Positions 16,311 through 26,315 of a DNA stretch of 64,000 nucleotides are shown piece after piece. The stretch comes from Streptomyces griseoincarnatus (lineage in GTDB: Bacteria > Actinomycetota > Actinomycetes > Streptomycetales > Streptomycetaceae): contig BMTH01000006.1 of assembly GCA_014649575.1 (NCBI GenBank), positions 310,001 through 374,000 on the forward strand, read 5' to 3'. Under the pieces are notes generated by a model that searched no databases, was not told the origin of the DNA, and was given only the letters and a program-made list of their open reading frames with translations. The position numbers and the translations under genes were made by a program. Every line of letters begins with the position of its first letter. Position 1 is the stretch's first letter.

Positions 16311-16832
16311 TCACGACGGGTGGTCGAGGGCGGCGAGCCAGTCGCCGAGGGCGCGGAAGTCGGAGTCCTGGAGACCGCGGGCCGGGTCGACGCGGTGGAG
16401 GAGCGCCGGCCCGGGGTGGGCGGCGGCGACCCACTGACGGTCGACGGCGCCGATCTCGTCGTCGACCCAGACGAACGGCCGGCCGCCGGCCCACTCGACG
16501 AGGGGGCGGGTCTTCCAGTGCAGGCCGCGAAGGCTCGGCCCGTCTGCCTCTGGCAGGTCCAGCACGGGCAGCCTCGGCAGCCCGAGGCGCGGGGCGACGA
16601 CCTCGTTCGCCTCCTCCATCCACGTGGTGGCCCAGACGAGCGAGCAGCCCAGGGCGAGCAGCCGGGCGCCGAGACCGGGGTCCAGCCGGGCGAGCAGGGG
16701 GTTGCCGTGGGCGGGGGCCGCTTCCGTCGGGGAGGGCTGTACCGACCCGAACGGAATCAACGGGCCGTCGATGTCGAGAAAGAGGAGGGGGCGCTCCGCC
16801 GCGGTACTCATGTGGGGCGTCTGGGCACTCAT
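16311..16832 (-). CDS. HAD-superfamily hydrolase-like protein
   Basis: A 173-residue protein of the haloacid dehalogenase fold. Motif I is FLDIDGPL (the first Asp is the expected nucleophile), motif II the threonine in LVWATTWMEEAN, motif III the lysine in HWKTRPL, and motif IV WVDDE. This set fits small HAD phosphatase-like proteins of actinomycetes. Substrate unknown. The ATG at 16832 overlaps the upstream stop (ATGA), so the two are coupled; a second in-frame ATG at 16811 is also possible. No cap domain is large enough to predict specificity. Confidence 0.8.
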   Translation of the reverse strand: MSAQTPHMSTAAERPLLFLDIDGPLIPFGSVQPSPTEAAPAHGNPLLARLDPGLGARLLALGCSLVWATTWMEEANEVVAPRLGLPRLPVLDLPEADGPSLRGLHWKTRPLVEWAGGRPFVWVDDEIGAVDRQWVAAAHPGPALLHRVDPARGLQDSDFRALGDWLAALDHPS

Positions 16833-17101
16833 GTGGGGTGCCGACTATGCGGACACCGGGGCAGCGAGGCCCGTTCCGCTTCGGCGAGGAGGATGCGGAA
16901 CTCGTTGCCCTCGGGGTCGGTGAGCACGACCCGTCCCGGGTCGAAGTGCGGGGCGCTGCCGTCGGGCAGCGTGATCCGGGTTTCGGCGTCACCCGGCCCG
17001 CCCTCCGGGTGGACCGGCTGCCCGGTCACCTCGCTCCGGAGAAGGGCGAACTGGTACGCGTTCGCGCAGTCGACCGCCATGTTCGCCACCGTCGGGACCA
17101 T
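16829..17101 (-). pseudogene. Truncated VOC (glyoxalase-fold) protein remnant
   Basis: Only 90 residues. The start (NMAVDCANAYQFALLRSEVTGQP) resembles the first strand-helix of a VOC domain, and the later VVLTDPEGNEFRILLAE resembles its final metal-side strand. The roughly 40-60 residues normally between them, including the middle metal ligand, are missing, so this is probably an internally deleted copy. It still has a start with GAGAGG upstream and overlaps the HAD gene by four bases, so it may simply be kept as a coupling leader. Confidence 0.6.
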
Positions 17102-17208
17102 GCGGGTGATCCTCTCGGAGTGAACGGGCGGGCGCTACCGGAAGTGCCGCAGGGATGCGGTCGGCGTGATCGTGGCATGCACCAGGTCGCCGCCCCCATG
17201 CCACGCGA

Positions 17209-18315
17209 TCATTTCGAGGAGTGGGCGGGTGTCGGGGACGGCCGTCGGTTGTGCGGGGCGTGGTGACGGAGGGTGGCGTGGGGGTCGTCCTCGACCGGTG
17301 TGTGGTCCGTGTGGACCGTGGCCGCGGTCAGGCGGGGGACCGCGTGGATGAGGGCATGCTCGGCGGCGACCGAGATGCGGTGGGCCTCGACCACGGTGAG
17401 CCGCGCGTCGACGACGATGTCCGCCTCGGCGCGCAGGGCGTGGCCGATCCACCGCATCCGCACCTGCCCGGTGTCGAGGACGCCGTCGACGCCGCGCAGC
17501 GTGGCGTGGGCGGTGGTGACGAGTTCCGGGTCGACGGAGTCCATCAGACGCCGGTAGACCTCGCGGGCGGCATCTTTGAGGACCAGCAGGATCGCGAGGG
17601 TGATGAGCAGTCCGACGACCGGGTCGGCGGCGCGCCAGCCCAGGGCGGTGCCGCCGGCGCCCAGCAGGACGGCGAGGGAGGTGAAGCCGTCGGTGCGTGC
17701 ATGCAGGCCGTCGGCGACGAGGGCCGCGGAGCCGATGCGGCGGCCGGTGCGGATGCGGTAGCGGGCCACCCATTCGTTGCCGACGAAGCCGGCCAGCGCG
17801 GCGCCCGACACGGCCCACAGGTGGGTGATGTCACGGGGGTGGAGGAGGCGGTCGACGCCCGTCCAGGCGGCCAGGACGGCGGAGGCGGCGATGGTGGCGA
17901 CGATGAGGACGCCGGCCAGGTCCTCGGCACGGCCGTAGCCGTAGGTGTAGCGGCGGTCGGCCGCGCGCCGGCCGAGCAGGAAGGCGATGCCCAGCGGGAC
18001 GGCGGTCAGGGCGTCGGCGGCGTTGTGGACGGTGTCGCCGAACAGGGCCACCGACCCGGACAGGGCGACGATCACGGCCTGGACGACGGTGGTGACGCCC
18101 AGGACGACCAGCGAGATCCACAGCGTGCGCATGCCGTCGCGGGAGGTCTCCATGGCCGCGTCCACCTTGTCGCCGGCCTCGTGGCTGTGGGGGGTGAGGA
18201 GGTGGGCGAGCCGATGCCGGAGCAGCCTCAGCCGTCTCATCCGCTGCGTCTGCTCCGTCTGCTGTGTCCGCGTCGGCCGGCCGTGGTCGTGATGTGCGTG
18301 CCGCTTCCCGTCCAT
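17209..18315 (-). CDS. Cation diffusion facilitator transporter
   Basis: A 368-residue membrane antiporter that exports divalent metal ions (Zn, Co, Fe or Mn in this family) in exchange for protons. The N-terminus is His-rich (KRHAHHDHG). Six membrane helices follow. The metal site residues are visible as FGDTVHNAADAL in helix 2 and DGLHARTDGFTSL in helix 5 (HxxxD patterns). A C-terminal cytosolic ferredoxin-like domain of about 80 residues (VDGVLDTGQVRMRWIGHAL) ends in a second His-rich tail. ATG at 18315 chosen over a GTG three codons earlier. Exact metal unknown; the histidines favour Zn. Confidence 0.93.
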   Translation of the reverse strand: MDGKRHAHHDHGRPTRTQQTEQTQRMRRLRLLRHRLAHLLTPHSHEAGDKVDAAMETSRDGMRTLWISLVVLGVTTVVQAVIVALSGSVALFGDTVHNAADALTAVPLGIAFLLGRRAADRRYTYGYGRAEDLAGVLIVATIAASAVLAAWTGVDRLLHPRDITHLWAVSGAALAGFVGNEWVARYRIRTGRRIGSAALVADGLHARTDGFTSLAVLLGAGGTALGWRAADPVVGLLITLAILLVLKDAAREVYRRLMDSVDPELVTTAHATLRGVDGVLDTGQVRMRWIGHALRAEADIVVDARLTVVEAHRISVAAEHALIHAVPRLTAATVHTDHTPVEDDPHATLRHHAPHNRRPSPTPAHSSK

Positions 18316-18450
18316 GCGGCACACCGTGGCAGAAGGAACGCATTGCGGCTACAGCCGTCGTACACCGCTTGACCAGGTGCGATGTGTTCGCAACAGCCCC
18401 GAGCGCGCATCTGCTGTCGTCCGTCGCCCGTCGCCCGACTGCCCCCCGCC

Positions 18451-19344
18451 TCAGCCTCTCAGCACGCGATCGAGCGCCGCCCGACCCGCCGGTCCCCACG
18501 CAGGCTTGCCGCCGGGGAGGCCCAGGTCCCCGTTGCGGCCCATCAGCATGAGGAACAGGCTCTTCATCGCGGCCAGCCCACGGGCGCGCCGGACCGTCCC
18601 CGCGTCCGCTCGCCCGTACGCGTCGAAGAAGCGGGAGGCTGCGCCGGCGGGAAGGACGACCCAGGCGGCCGCGAGGTCCCACGCCGGATCGCCGGCGGAG
18701 ATGTCACCGAAGTCGATCACGCCCGCAAGCGTCCCGTCCGAGACGACCACGTTGGCCGGATGGAGGTCGCCGTGCACCCAGAGCGGCGGCCCCTCCCACT
18801 CGGGCGCCGCGACGGCGTCTTCCCAGACGGCGCGGACGTCGTCGGCGAGGTCGTCGGGGACGACGGCGTGGAAGAACCGGTCGAAGCCGGCCGTGCACTC
18901 CTTGGGGTGGCCGCCGCGGTCACCGCTGACCGGCGCGTCGGCGGGCGCCTCCGCGTGCAGCGCCCTGAGGAAATCCGCCAGGGCCTCGGCCGCGTGGTCG
19001 CCGCGGCTGATCGAGGAGCAGTCCAGCGGATCGCCGGGCACCCACGTCATCACGGTCCAGTGCTTGGGGAAGCGGGCGGACGGTTCGCCGGAGCGCACCG
19101 GGGTCGGCACCGGAAGCGGCAGACGCGGTGCCAGCACGGGCAGCCACCGCCTCTCGTTGAGCTGGAGCTCCGGGGTGGGGTCCATGCGCTGCATGCGTAC
19201 CGCCAGCTCGTCCCCGAGGCGCCACATCTGGTTGCCCCAGCCGCCCGCCACCTCGCGGATGCCGAGGTCCGCCAGGTCCGGATGCTGCTCCCGCAGCAGG
19301 TCACGGACCAGGTCCGCGGTGATCTCGATGTCGGTGTCGGTCAT
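18451..19344 (-). CDS. Aminoglycoside phosphotransferase-family kinase
   Basis: A 297-residue APH/choline-kinase fold protein that phosphorylates a small hydroxylated molecule. The catalytic loop is WVHGDLHPANVVVSDG (Asp base, Asn metal ligand) and the Mg-binding motif is VIDFGDISAGDPAWDLA. The N-lobe shows GGWGNQMWRLGDELAVRM. Family members include resistance enzymes and many of unknown substrate; nothing here proves antibiotic resistance. It is divergent from ettA. Confidence 0.85.
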   Translation of the reverse strand: MTDTDIEITADLVRDLLREQHPDLADLGIREVAGGWGNQMWRLGDELAVRMQRMDPTPELQLNERRWLPVLAPRLPLPVPTPVRSGEPSARFPKHWTVMTWVPGDPLDCSSISRGDHAAEALADFLRALHAEAPADAPVSGDRGGHPKECTAGFDRFFHAVVPDDLADDVRAVWEDAVAAPEWEGPPLWVHGDLHPANVVVSDGTLAGVIDFGDISAGDPAWDLAAAWVVLPAGAASRFFDAYGRADAGTVRRARGLAAMKSLFLMLMGRNGDLGLPGGKPAWGPAGRAALDRVLRG

Positions 19345-19527
19345 GCGCCCGCACAGTACGGGAGCGATCGGGCGCCGTGACCGACCGTGATGACCCCGCC
19401 GCGCGCCGCACCACGTACGCGCAGGTCAGGCCCCTGCCGCGATACGGGTTTCCCCCCAGGGGTGGCGGTCGGGCAAGATGGGGTGTATCTGCCCACTGCC
19501 AGATTTCAAGTTGCCGGACGGTTTCTC

Positions 19528-21192
<1,665 letters not shown>

Positions 21193-21196
21193 TCTC

Positions 21197-21622
21197 TTGC
21201 GGCACATCTACCGCTGCCCGCTGCGCTGGGCGGACATGGACGCGTACGGCCACGTCAACAACGTGGTGTTCCTCCGTTATCTGGAGGAGGCCCGTATCGA
21301 CTTCCTGTTCCGCCCGGAGAAGGACTTCAAGCAGGGGTCCGTGGTGGCGCGCCACGAGATCGACTACAAGCGGCAGCTCGTGCACCGGCACCACCCGGTC
21401 GACATCGAGCTGTGGGTCACGGAGATCAGGGCGGCGTCCTTCACCCTCACCTACGAGGTGAAGGACGACGATCTGGTCTACGTCCGCGCGTCGACGGTGA
21501 TCGTTCCGTTCGACTTCGAGGCGCAGCGTCCCCGGCGGCTCACCGCGGAGGAGCGCGAGTTCCTCCAGGAGTACACGGACGACGCCGTCGCCGGTGACAA
21601 GGAGGAGGCCGTCGCCGCATGA
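21197..21622 (+). CDS. Hotdog-fold acyl-CoA thioesterase
   Basis: A 141-residue 4HBT-family protein hydrolysing acyl-CoA thioesters in the cytosol. The signature WADMDAYGHVNNVVFLRYLE carries the catalytic Asp, and ARHEIDYKRQL follows on the next strand. Substrate chain is unknown. The TTG start is four bases after ettA, so the two form an operon, and its end overlaps the next gene by four bases (ATGA). Confidence 0.9.
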   Translation: MRHIYRCPLRWADMDAYGHVNNVVFLRYLEEARIDFLFRPEKDFKQGSVVARHEIDYKRQLVHRHHPVDIELWVTEIRAASFTLTYEVKDDDLVYVRASTVIVPFDFEAQRPRRLTAEEREFLQEYTDDAVAGDKEEAVAA

Positions 21623-22284
21623 CGGCCCTCCACCTCGCCGACGAGGGGGAGGCCGCGGACCTCGCGGCCTTCCTGTCCCGGCTGCTGCACTACGACCGCG
21701 GTGCCGCCGTCCGCCTCCAGGCGGCCGGCACGGCGCTCGCGGTCTTCGGCCGTCCTCCCTCGTTCGAGGTGCTGGCGATCCGTGCCGTGCGGCTGGCCAA
21801 GCCGTACGAGAACGGACTCGACGTCACCCTGGACGTGACCGTGTCCGCCGGTGAGCTGCTGGAGTCGGTGGACGAGTCCGCCGCCACCGCGGCCGTGCCG
21901 GCGGCGGTCACCGGGCCGCCGTGGGCCGGAGTGCTCCCGCCGCGCGGCGGCTGGAAGCCCGAGCCCGGCCTTCCCGAGCCCGAGCGGCTGCGTCGGCTCG
22001 TCGCCGCCTCGGTCGCGGAATTCCGCTCCCGCACCGAGCAGTTGGCCCCGGAGCGGCGCACGCGCGCCGAACTCGACCGCATAGGGCGGGAGATATGGTC
22101 CCGCACGGTCGCGGACACCGGCCTGCCGGTGCGCGCCGTGCACGCCGCCCAGTCGCTCCGCTTCCTGCGGGGCGACGACCAGGCCCTGTTCTCGTCCGGG
22201 TCGTGGCTGCGGCTGCGGACGCCCTACGGGTCCGTCGCGGTGCGGCGGGCGGGCGTGGGCGCCCTCGGGCTCAGCGTCCGCTGA
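21619..22284 (+). CDS. Conserved hypothetical protein
   Basis: A 221-residue cytosolic protein with no recognised motif. The N-terminal 90 residues look like a beta-rich domain (FGRPPSFEVLAIRAVRLAKP); a proline-rich linker (PPWAGVLPPRGGWKPEPG) leads to a helical segment (RRLVAASVAEFRSRTEQL) and a C-terminal LRFLRGDDQALFSSGSWLRL strand pair. It is translationally coupled to the thioesterase gene by ATGA. Its last codons are the first copy of a 120-bp tandem repeat that continues downstream. Confidence 0.7.
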   Translation: MTALHLADEGEAADLAAFLSRLLHYDRGAAVRLQAAGTALAVFGRPPSFEVLAIRAVRLAKPYENGLDVTLDVTVSAGELLESVDESAATAAVPAAVTGPPWAGVLPPRGGWKPEPGLPEPERLRRLVAASVAEFRSRTEQLAPERRTRAELDRIGREIWSRTVADTGLPVRAVHAAQSLRFLRGDDQALFSSGSWLRLRTPYGSVAVRRAGVGALGLSVR

Positions 22285-22610
22285 CGCCCGAAGCGTCTGT
22301 CTCAGCGTTCCTCGGGGTCGGTTGTCGTCCGGGTTGGACGGCGATGTGGTGCGGTTCCGGTGCGCGGGTCTCGTGGTGGTGCGTGCCGACTCGGCGTTCG
22401 CTGACGCCCGGCGCCTGGTTCGGTGTTCCTCGCTGTCGGTTGCCGTCCGGGTGGACGGCGATGTGGTGCGGTCCAGTTCCGTATGCGGCGGACGGGTGTG
22501 GGTGCCCTCGGGGTCAGCGTTCGCTGGCGGCCGGCGCCCGCCTCACCGCTCCTCGCGGCCGCTGTCGTCCGGACGGACCGCGATGTGGTCCGGCTCCAGT
22601 TCCAGGGCCA
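22250..22610. repeat. Three degenerate tandem repeats of about 120 bp
   Basis: Marker blocks recur at even spacing: GCGTCCGCTGACGCCCG at 22274, GCGTTCGCTGACGCCCG at 22395 and GCGTTCGCTGGCGGCCG at 22517; GCGATGTGGTGCGG at 22341 and 22458, and GCGATGTGGTCCGG at 22580. Unit 1 overlaps the 3' end of the gene at 21619-22284 and unit 3 encodes the C-terminus of the ABC ATPase, so the gap between the convergent genes seems to be extra copies of their junction. Confidence 0.8.
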
Positions 22611-23520
22611 CGCGGTCGCGCATGCCGAGCGCGCTGGTGTACTCGGCCGGGAGCTGGAGGCGGCCCGCGCGGTCCAGCATCGCGTACTCGCGGGCGACCA
22701 CCTTCTCGTCGCCGGTGGCGGCGTCCACCTCGCTGCGGCGCAGCACCTCCGTCGAGGTGCGGCCGTCGCGGATGGCGACCGTGCGGCTGACCTCGTTCGC
22801 CACCGCCTGGTCGTGGGTGACGATCACGACGGTCGTGCCGAGCCGCTCGTTGGCCGTGCGGAACGCTGCGAAGATCTGCTCGCCGGTGTGCGAGTCCAGC
22901 TCGCCGGTCGGTTCGTCCGCGAGCACCACCGCCGGGTCGCCCGCCAGGGCCACGGCGATGGCGACCCGCTGCTGCTGGCCGCCGGACATCTCGTGCGGGC
23001 GCCGGTCACGGCAGTCCGCCACCTCCAGCATCTCCAGCAGCTCCAGGGCGCGTTCGGCCCGGGCCCGGCGCGCGGACCGGGAGCGCCCGCCGGGGCGGCC
23101 GGAGAGCTGCATCGGCAGTGTCACGTTCTGCGCCGACGTCAGATACGGCAGGAGATTGCGGGAGGTCTGCTGCCATACGAAGCCGACGACCTCACGGCGG
23201 TAGGCGAGCCGGTCCCGGGCGGACATCGTCAGCAGGTCGCGGCCCGCCACCCGGGCCGCTCCGGCCGTGGGGGTGTCCAGGCCGGCCAGGATGTTCATCA
23301 GGGTCGATTTGCCGCTGCCGGACGCCCCCACCAGCGCCATCAGCTCGCCCTCCCGCACCAGCAGGTCGAGCCCCTGGAGCGCCTGCACCTCCACGCCGTC
23401 CGCGGTGAACACGCGGACCAGGCGGTCGCAGGTGATCAGCGCGTCATGGCCGTACGCGGGCCGGTCGCGGCGGGCCGCGACGCGCTCGGTGAGATCGGAG
23501 AGGGTCGGGTCCGAGGTCAT
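22543..23520 (-). CDS. ABC exporter ATPase (MacB/LolD type) with extra C-terminal domain
   Basis: A 325-residue cytosolic ATPase powering the two FtsX-type permeases upstream. Walker A GASGSGKST near residue 65, Q-loop VGFVWQQTSRNLLPY, signature MSGGQQQR, Walker B VVLADEPTGELDS and H-loop THDQAVA. The ABC domain ends near residue 245. A tail of about 60 residues follows, with REYAMLDRAGRLQLPAEYTS and MRDRVALELEPDHIAVRPD, which looks like an AbrB/MraZ swapped-hairpin half; this is unusual for the family. GCAGGAGG precedes the ATG. It is the last gene of the operon. The C-terminus runs into the tandem repeat. Confidence 0.9.
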   Translation of the reverse strand: MTSDPTLSDLTERVAARRDRPAYGHDALITCDRLVRVFTADGVEVQALQGLDLLVREGELMALVGASGSGKSTLMNILAGLDTPTAGAARVAGRDLLTMSARDRLAYRREVVGFVWQQTSRNLLPYLTSAQNVTLPMQLSGRPGGRSRSARRARAERALELLEMLEVADCRDRRPHEMSGGQQQRVAIAVALAGDPAVVLADEPTGELDSHTGEQIFAAFRTANERLGTTVVIVTHDQAVANEVSRTVAIRDGRTSTEVLRRSEVDAATGDEKVVAREYAMLDRAGRLQLPAEYTSALGMRDRVALELEPDHIAVRPDDSGREER

Positions 23521-23560
23521 CGGGAGCCTCCTGCGGGGAGAAACACGGAGTCGGGCGGGG

Positions 23561-26314
23561 TCATCGCGCGTCCCCCGCCCTGAGTTCGCCCACCGCGCCC
23601 CTGCGCCCCGACCACCAGGCCTGGGCGGCCGCCACGCCGACGGTCAGGGCGACCACCGCCAGCGCCGGCACCAGCAGGGACAGTTGGTCGGCGCGCAGCA
23701 GGGCACGTCCCGCGGCGGGCGCGCCCGAGGCGACGGCGACGGTCGTCAGGTCGATGCCGGGCGCCAGCAGCCGGATCGCCGCCCACGCGGTGAGGGCGCC
23801 GCCCACCGCGGCGAGCACCGCCTGCGGCAGCGACTCCAGGACCAGCAGCCGCCTGCCCTGGGCGCGGGTGAGGCCCATGGTGCGCAGCCGGGCCAGCAGC
23901 GCGGCGCGTTCCGGCGCGGCGCGGAGCAGGGTCAGCAGCAGGGCGAGTGCGGCGTAGGCGGCGCCTGCCGCCGCCGCGGTCGCGTAGACGCGCTCGGCGC
24001 CGGTCTGCAGGGGCGACTCGACGGTGGCGGCGACCACGTCCGACCGGAGCCGGACCTGCGCGTCGTCGCCGACGGCCTTCCGCAACGCCGCCGCGTCCAG
24101 GTGGTCCCCGGTGATCAGCAGGCCGGTGCGCGGTTCGAGGCCGGCGCGCAGGGCGGAGCCGTCCACGACGAGGAAGTCGTCCGCGCCGAGCGCCGGCGTC
24201 CAGGTGCGGACCGCCACGACCTGCGCGGTGAACGAGTCGCCGTCGTCCAGGATCACCGGGAACGGGTCGGCACCGAACCGCTCCGCCAGCGCGGGGGACC
24301 CCAGCGCGGGCACCGTGTCCTCGCCGTCCGCCTTCAGGGTGTCCGCGTCGAAGGCGCCGTCGTCCAGGCGGTCGCTCAGCGCCGCGTACGCGTCCGGTTC
24401 GACCCCGGCCAGCGACACCCGCTGGTTCCCGGCGAGCGCGAAGTAGGAGACCTTCACGGGGGTGACGTCCTCGACGCCGGGGGCGCGCCGTACCCGTTCC
24501 TCGACGTCCGCCGCTCCCTCGGCGAGGTTGTCGACGCGGGCGTCGGCGCCGACGGCGAACACCGAGGCGCGCTCCCGGGCGTCGGTCACCCCGGTGAGGA
24601 CGGAGCCGCCGAACGCGGCGGTGGTCAGCGCGGTCAGCAGCGCGAGCAGCGGCAGCACGGTGGAACCGCCGACGCGTCCCGCGCGGGCCAGCGACAGCGG
24701 GCCGACGACGCCCCGCATCCGCCGCGCCGGGCGGGCCAGACCGCGCAGCGGCAGCGGGTACAGGCGCACCAGCACCAGGGCGGCGATCACCGCCACCAGC
24801 ACGGGGGCCAGCGACACCAATTCGTCGCCCGTGGGGTCGCCGTCGGCGGACGTGCCGCGCTTCCGCAGCGTCAGGACCGCGCCCACCGCCACGGCCAGCA
24901 GTGTCACCTCGGCGACCAGGCGCCGCTTGGACGGACGGGCCCGGACCACGTCCTCGCGGCCGGTGTGCACCGTCACCGCACGGTGGACGGCCATGGCGCG
25001 CAGCGGCAGCGCGAGGGCGGCGGCCAGGGCGACGGCGCCCGCCGCGACCGCGGACTGCGCCGGCCGGCCGGTGCCGACGGCGAGCCGGGCGGCCAGCAGG
25101 CCGAAGGCGGCGGCGGGCACGGCCACCACCGCCGTCTCCGCCAGCAGCCGGCCCGCCAGACCGCGGAGCGAGGCGCCTCTGGCGCGCAGCAGGGCGAGTT
25201 CGGCGCGGCGCCGCTCGGCGGCGAGTCCGCCCGCCATGCACAGGACCACGACCGCGACCGTGCCGGTGCCGATGGCGGCGACCGCGACGAGGGGACCGAT
25301 GGCCGACCACAGCCCCGCGTAGCCGCCGAGCACGTCGTCCAGGTCGGTGGACACGTCCAGGTGCGGCGAGACGGTGGCGGTGATCCGCTCCAGCAGCGGC
25401 CCGCCCTCCAGGGAGGCGACGGCCGACGTCAGATCCTCCAGGTCACGGCCTTGGACGGCCGAGAGGTCGGGGGCCAGCGTCCAGTACCGCGCGGGCGCTC
25501 CCGGCGTGGCCGGCAGCACCGGGCCCGCGTCCGGTGCCACCAGCAGGGCGCCGGCCCAGTACTGGCTGGGCACCGGGCCCTGGGTGACCAGGAGGTCCGG
25601 CTCGCCCAGGCCGGGCAGCGTGGCCCAGTACGCGCCGTCCGGCTCGCGGGGCGCGACCAGGCCGGTCACGTGCACGGCGAGCGGGTCGCCCTCCGCCCGC
25701 GGGAAGTGGACGACCGACCCCACCCGGATGTTCAGCTTCTCGGCCGTCTCGGTGGTGACGGCGGCCTCCAGGGAGTCGGCGCCGGGCCCGGGGTCCTTCG
25801 GGGCCTTCGGCAGCCGTCCCTTCGTGAGCCGGGAGTGCTCGGCCACACCGCCCTGGGCGACGAGGTGGAACACCGGGGCGACGCCGTCCGGCTGGGACAG
25901 GTACGGGTCCGGGGCCTTCATGGCCCGGGTGGTGCGCACCCCGGCCGACGACTGGTCCTCGTCCAGCGGCAGCGCACGCCCCGGCAGCGCGAGCAGCTTC
26001 GCGAACGGGCCCTCCACCTGCTCCCGGGACAGCAGGTCCTCCCACGGCCCGTCGCTCAGGTACATGTCGGCGTCCGAGACCTGGATCTGGACGCTGGTGC
26101 GCACGGGCCCCGCGGCCTCCAGCGCGCGGCGCATGCCGTCCTCGTCGTACCGGTCCAGCGTTGGCGGCAGAGCGGAGGCGAGGAACGCGGTCACCGCGAC
26201 CAGCAGCGCGAGCGCCGCCGCGGCGCCCGGCGCGGTCCGCAGCCGGGTGCGCACCCAGGGCACGGTCACCCGGGAGGCGGCTGTCCCCGGCCGTCCTGAG
26301 GACCGTCTCGTCAC
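23561..26314 (-). CDS. FtsX-like ABC permease
   Basis: A membrane protein of about 917 residues with two FtsX/MacB permease halves. An N-terminal membrane helix (AAAALALLVAVTAFLASALPP) is followed by a large extracytoplasmic domain, a first cluster of helices near residues 330-470, a second extracytoplasmic domain and a final cluster near 790-900. The family works mechanically on envelope substrates (peptides, lipoproteins) rather than forming a classical channel. I prefer the GTG at 26314 (MTRRSSGRPG), nine bases inside the longest frame, because GGGGAGG is well spaced from it. It follows the broken permease by one base and precedes the ATPase by 40 bases. Confidence 0.88.
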   Translation of the reverse strand: MTRRSSGRPGTAASRVTVPWVRTRLRTAPGAAAALALLVAVTAFLASALPPTLDRYDEDGMRRALEAAGPVRTSVQIQVSDADMYLSDGPWEDLLSREQVEGPFAKLLALPGRALPLDEDQSSAGVRTTRAMKAPDPYLSQPDGVAPVFHLVAQGGVAEHSRLTKGRLPKAPKDPGPGADSLEAAVTTETAEKLNIRVGSVVHFPRAEGDPLAVHVTGLVAPREPDGAYWATLPGLGEPDLLVTQGPVPSQYWAGALLVAPDAGPVLPATPGAPARYWTLAPDLSAVQGRDLEDLTSAVASLEGGPLLERITATVSPHLDVSTDLDDVLGGYAGLWSAIGPLVAVAAIGTGTVAVVVLCMAGGLAAERRRAELALLRARGASLRGLAGRLLAETAVVAVPAAAFGLLAARLAVGTGRPAQSAVAAGAVALAAALALPLRAMAVHRAVTVHTGREDVVRARPSKRRLVAEVTLLAVAVGAVLTLRKRGTSADGDPTGDELVSLAPVLVAVIAALVLVRLYPLPLRGLARPARRMRGVVGPLSLARAGRVGGSTVLPLLALLTALTTAAFGGSVLTGVTDARERASVFAVGADARVDNLAEGAADVEERVRRAPGVEDVTPVKVSYFALAGNQRVSLAGVEPDAYAALSDRLDDGAFDADTLKADGEDTVPALGSPALAERFGADPFPVILDDGDSFTAQVVAVRTWTPALGADDFLVVDGSALRAGLEPRTGLLITGDHLDAAALRKAVGDDAQVRLRSDVVAATVESPLQTGAERVYATAAAAGAAYAALALLLTLLRAAPERAALLARLRTMGLTRAQGRRLLVLESLPQAVLAAVGGALTAWAAIRLLAPGIDLTTVAVASGAPAAGRALLRADQLSLLVPALAVVALTVGVAAAQAWWSGRRGAVGELRAGDAR

Positions 26315-26315
26315 C

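Noticed and set aside
18451..19344. Aminoglycoside resistance gene
   Set aside because: Only the generic APH fold is visible; substrate cannot be inferred and no antibiotic cluster is present.
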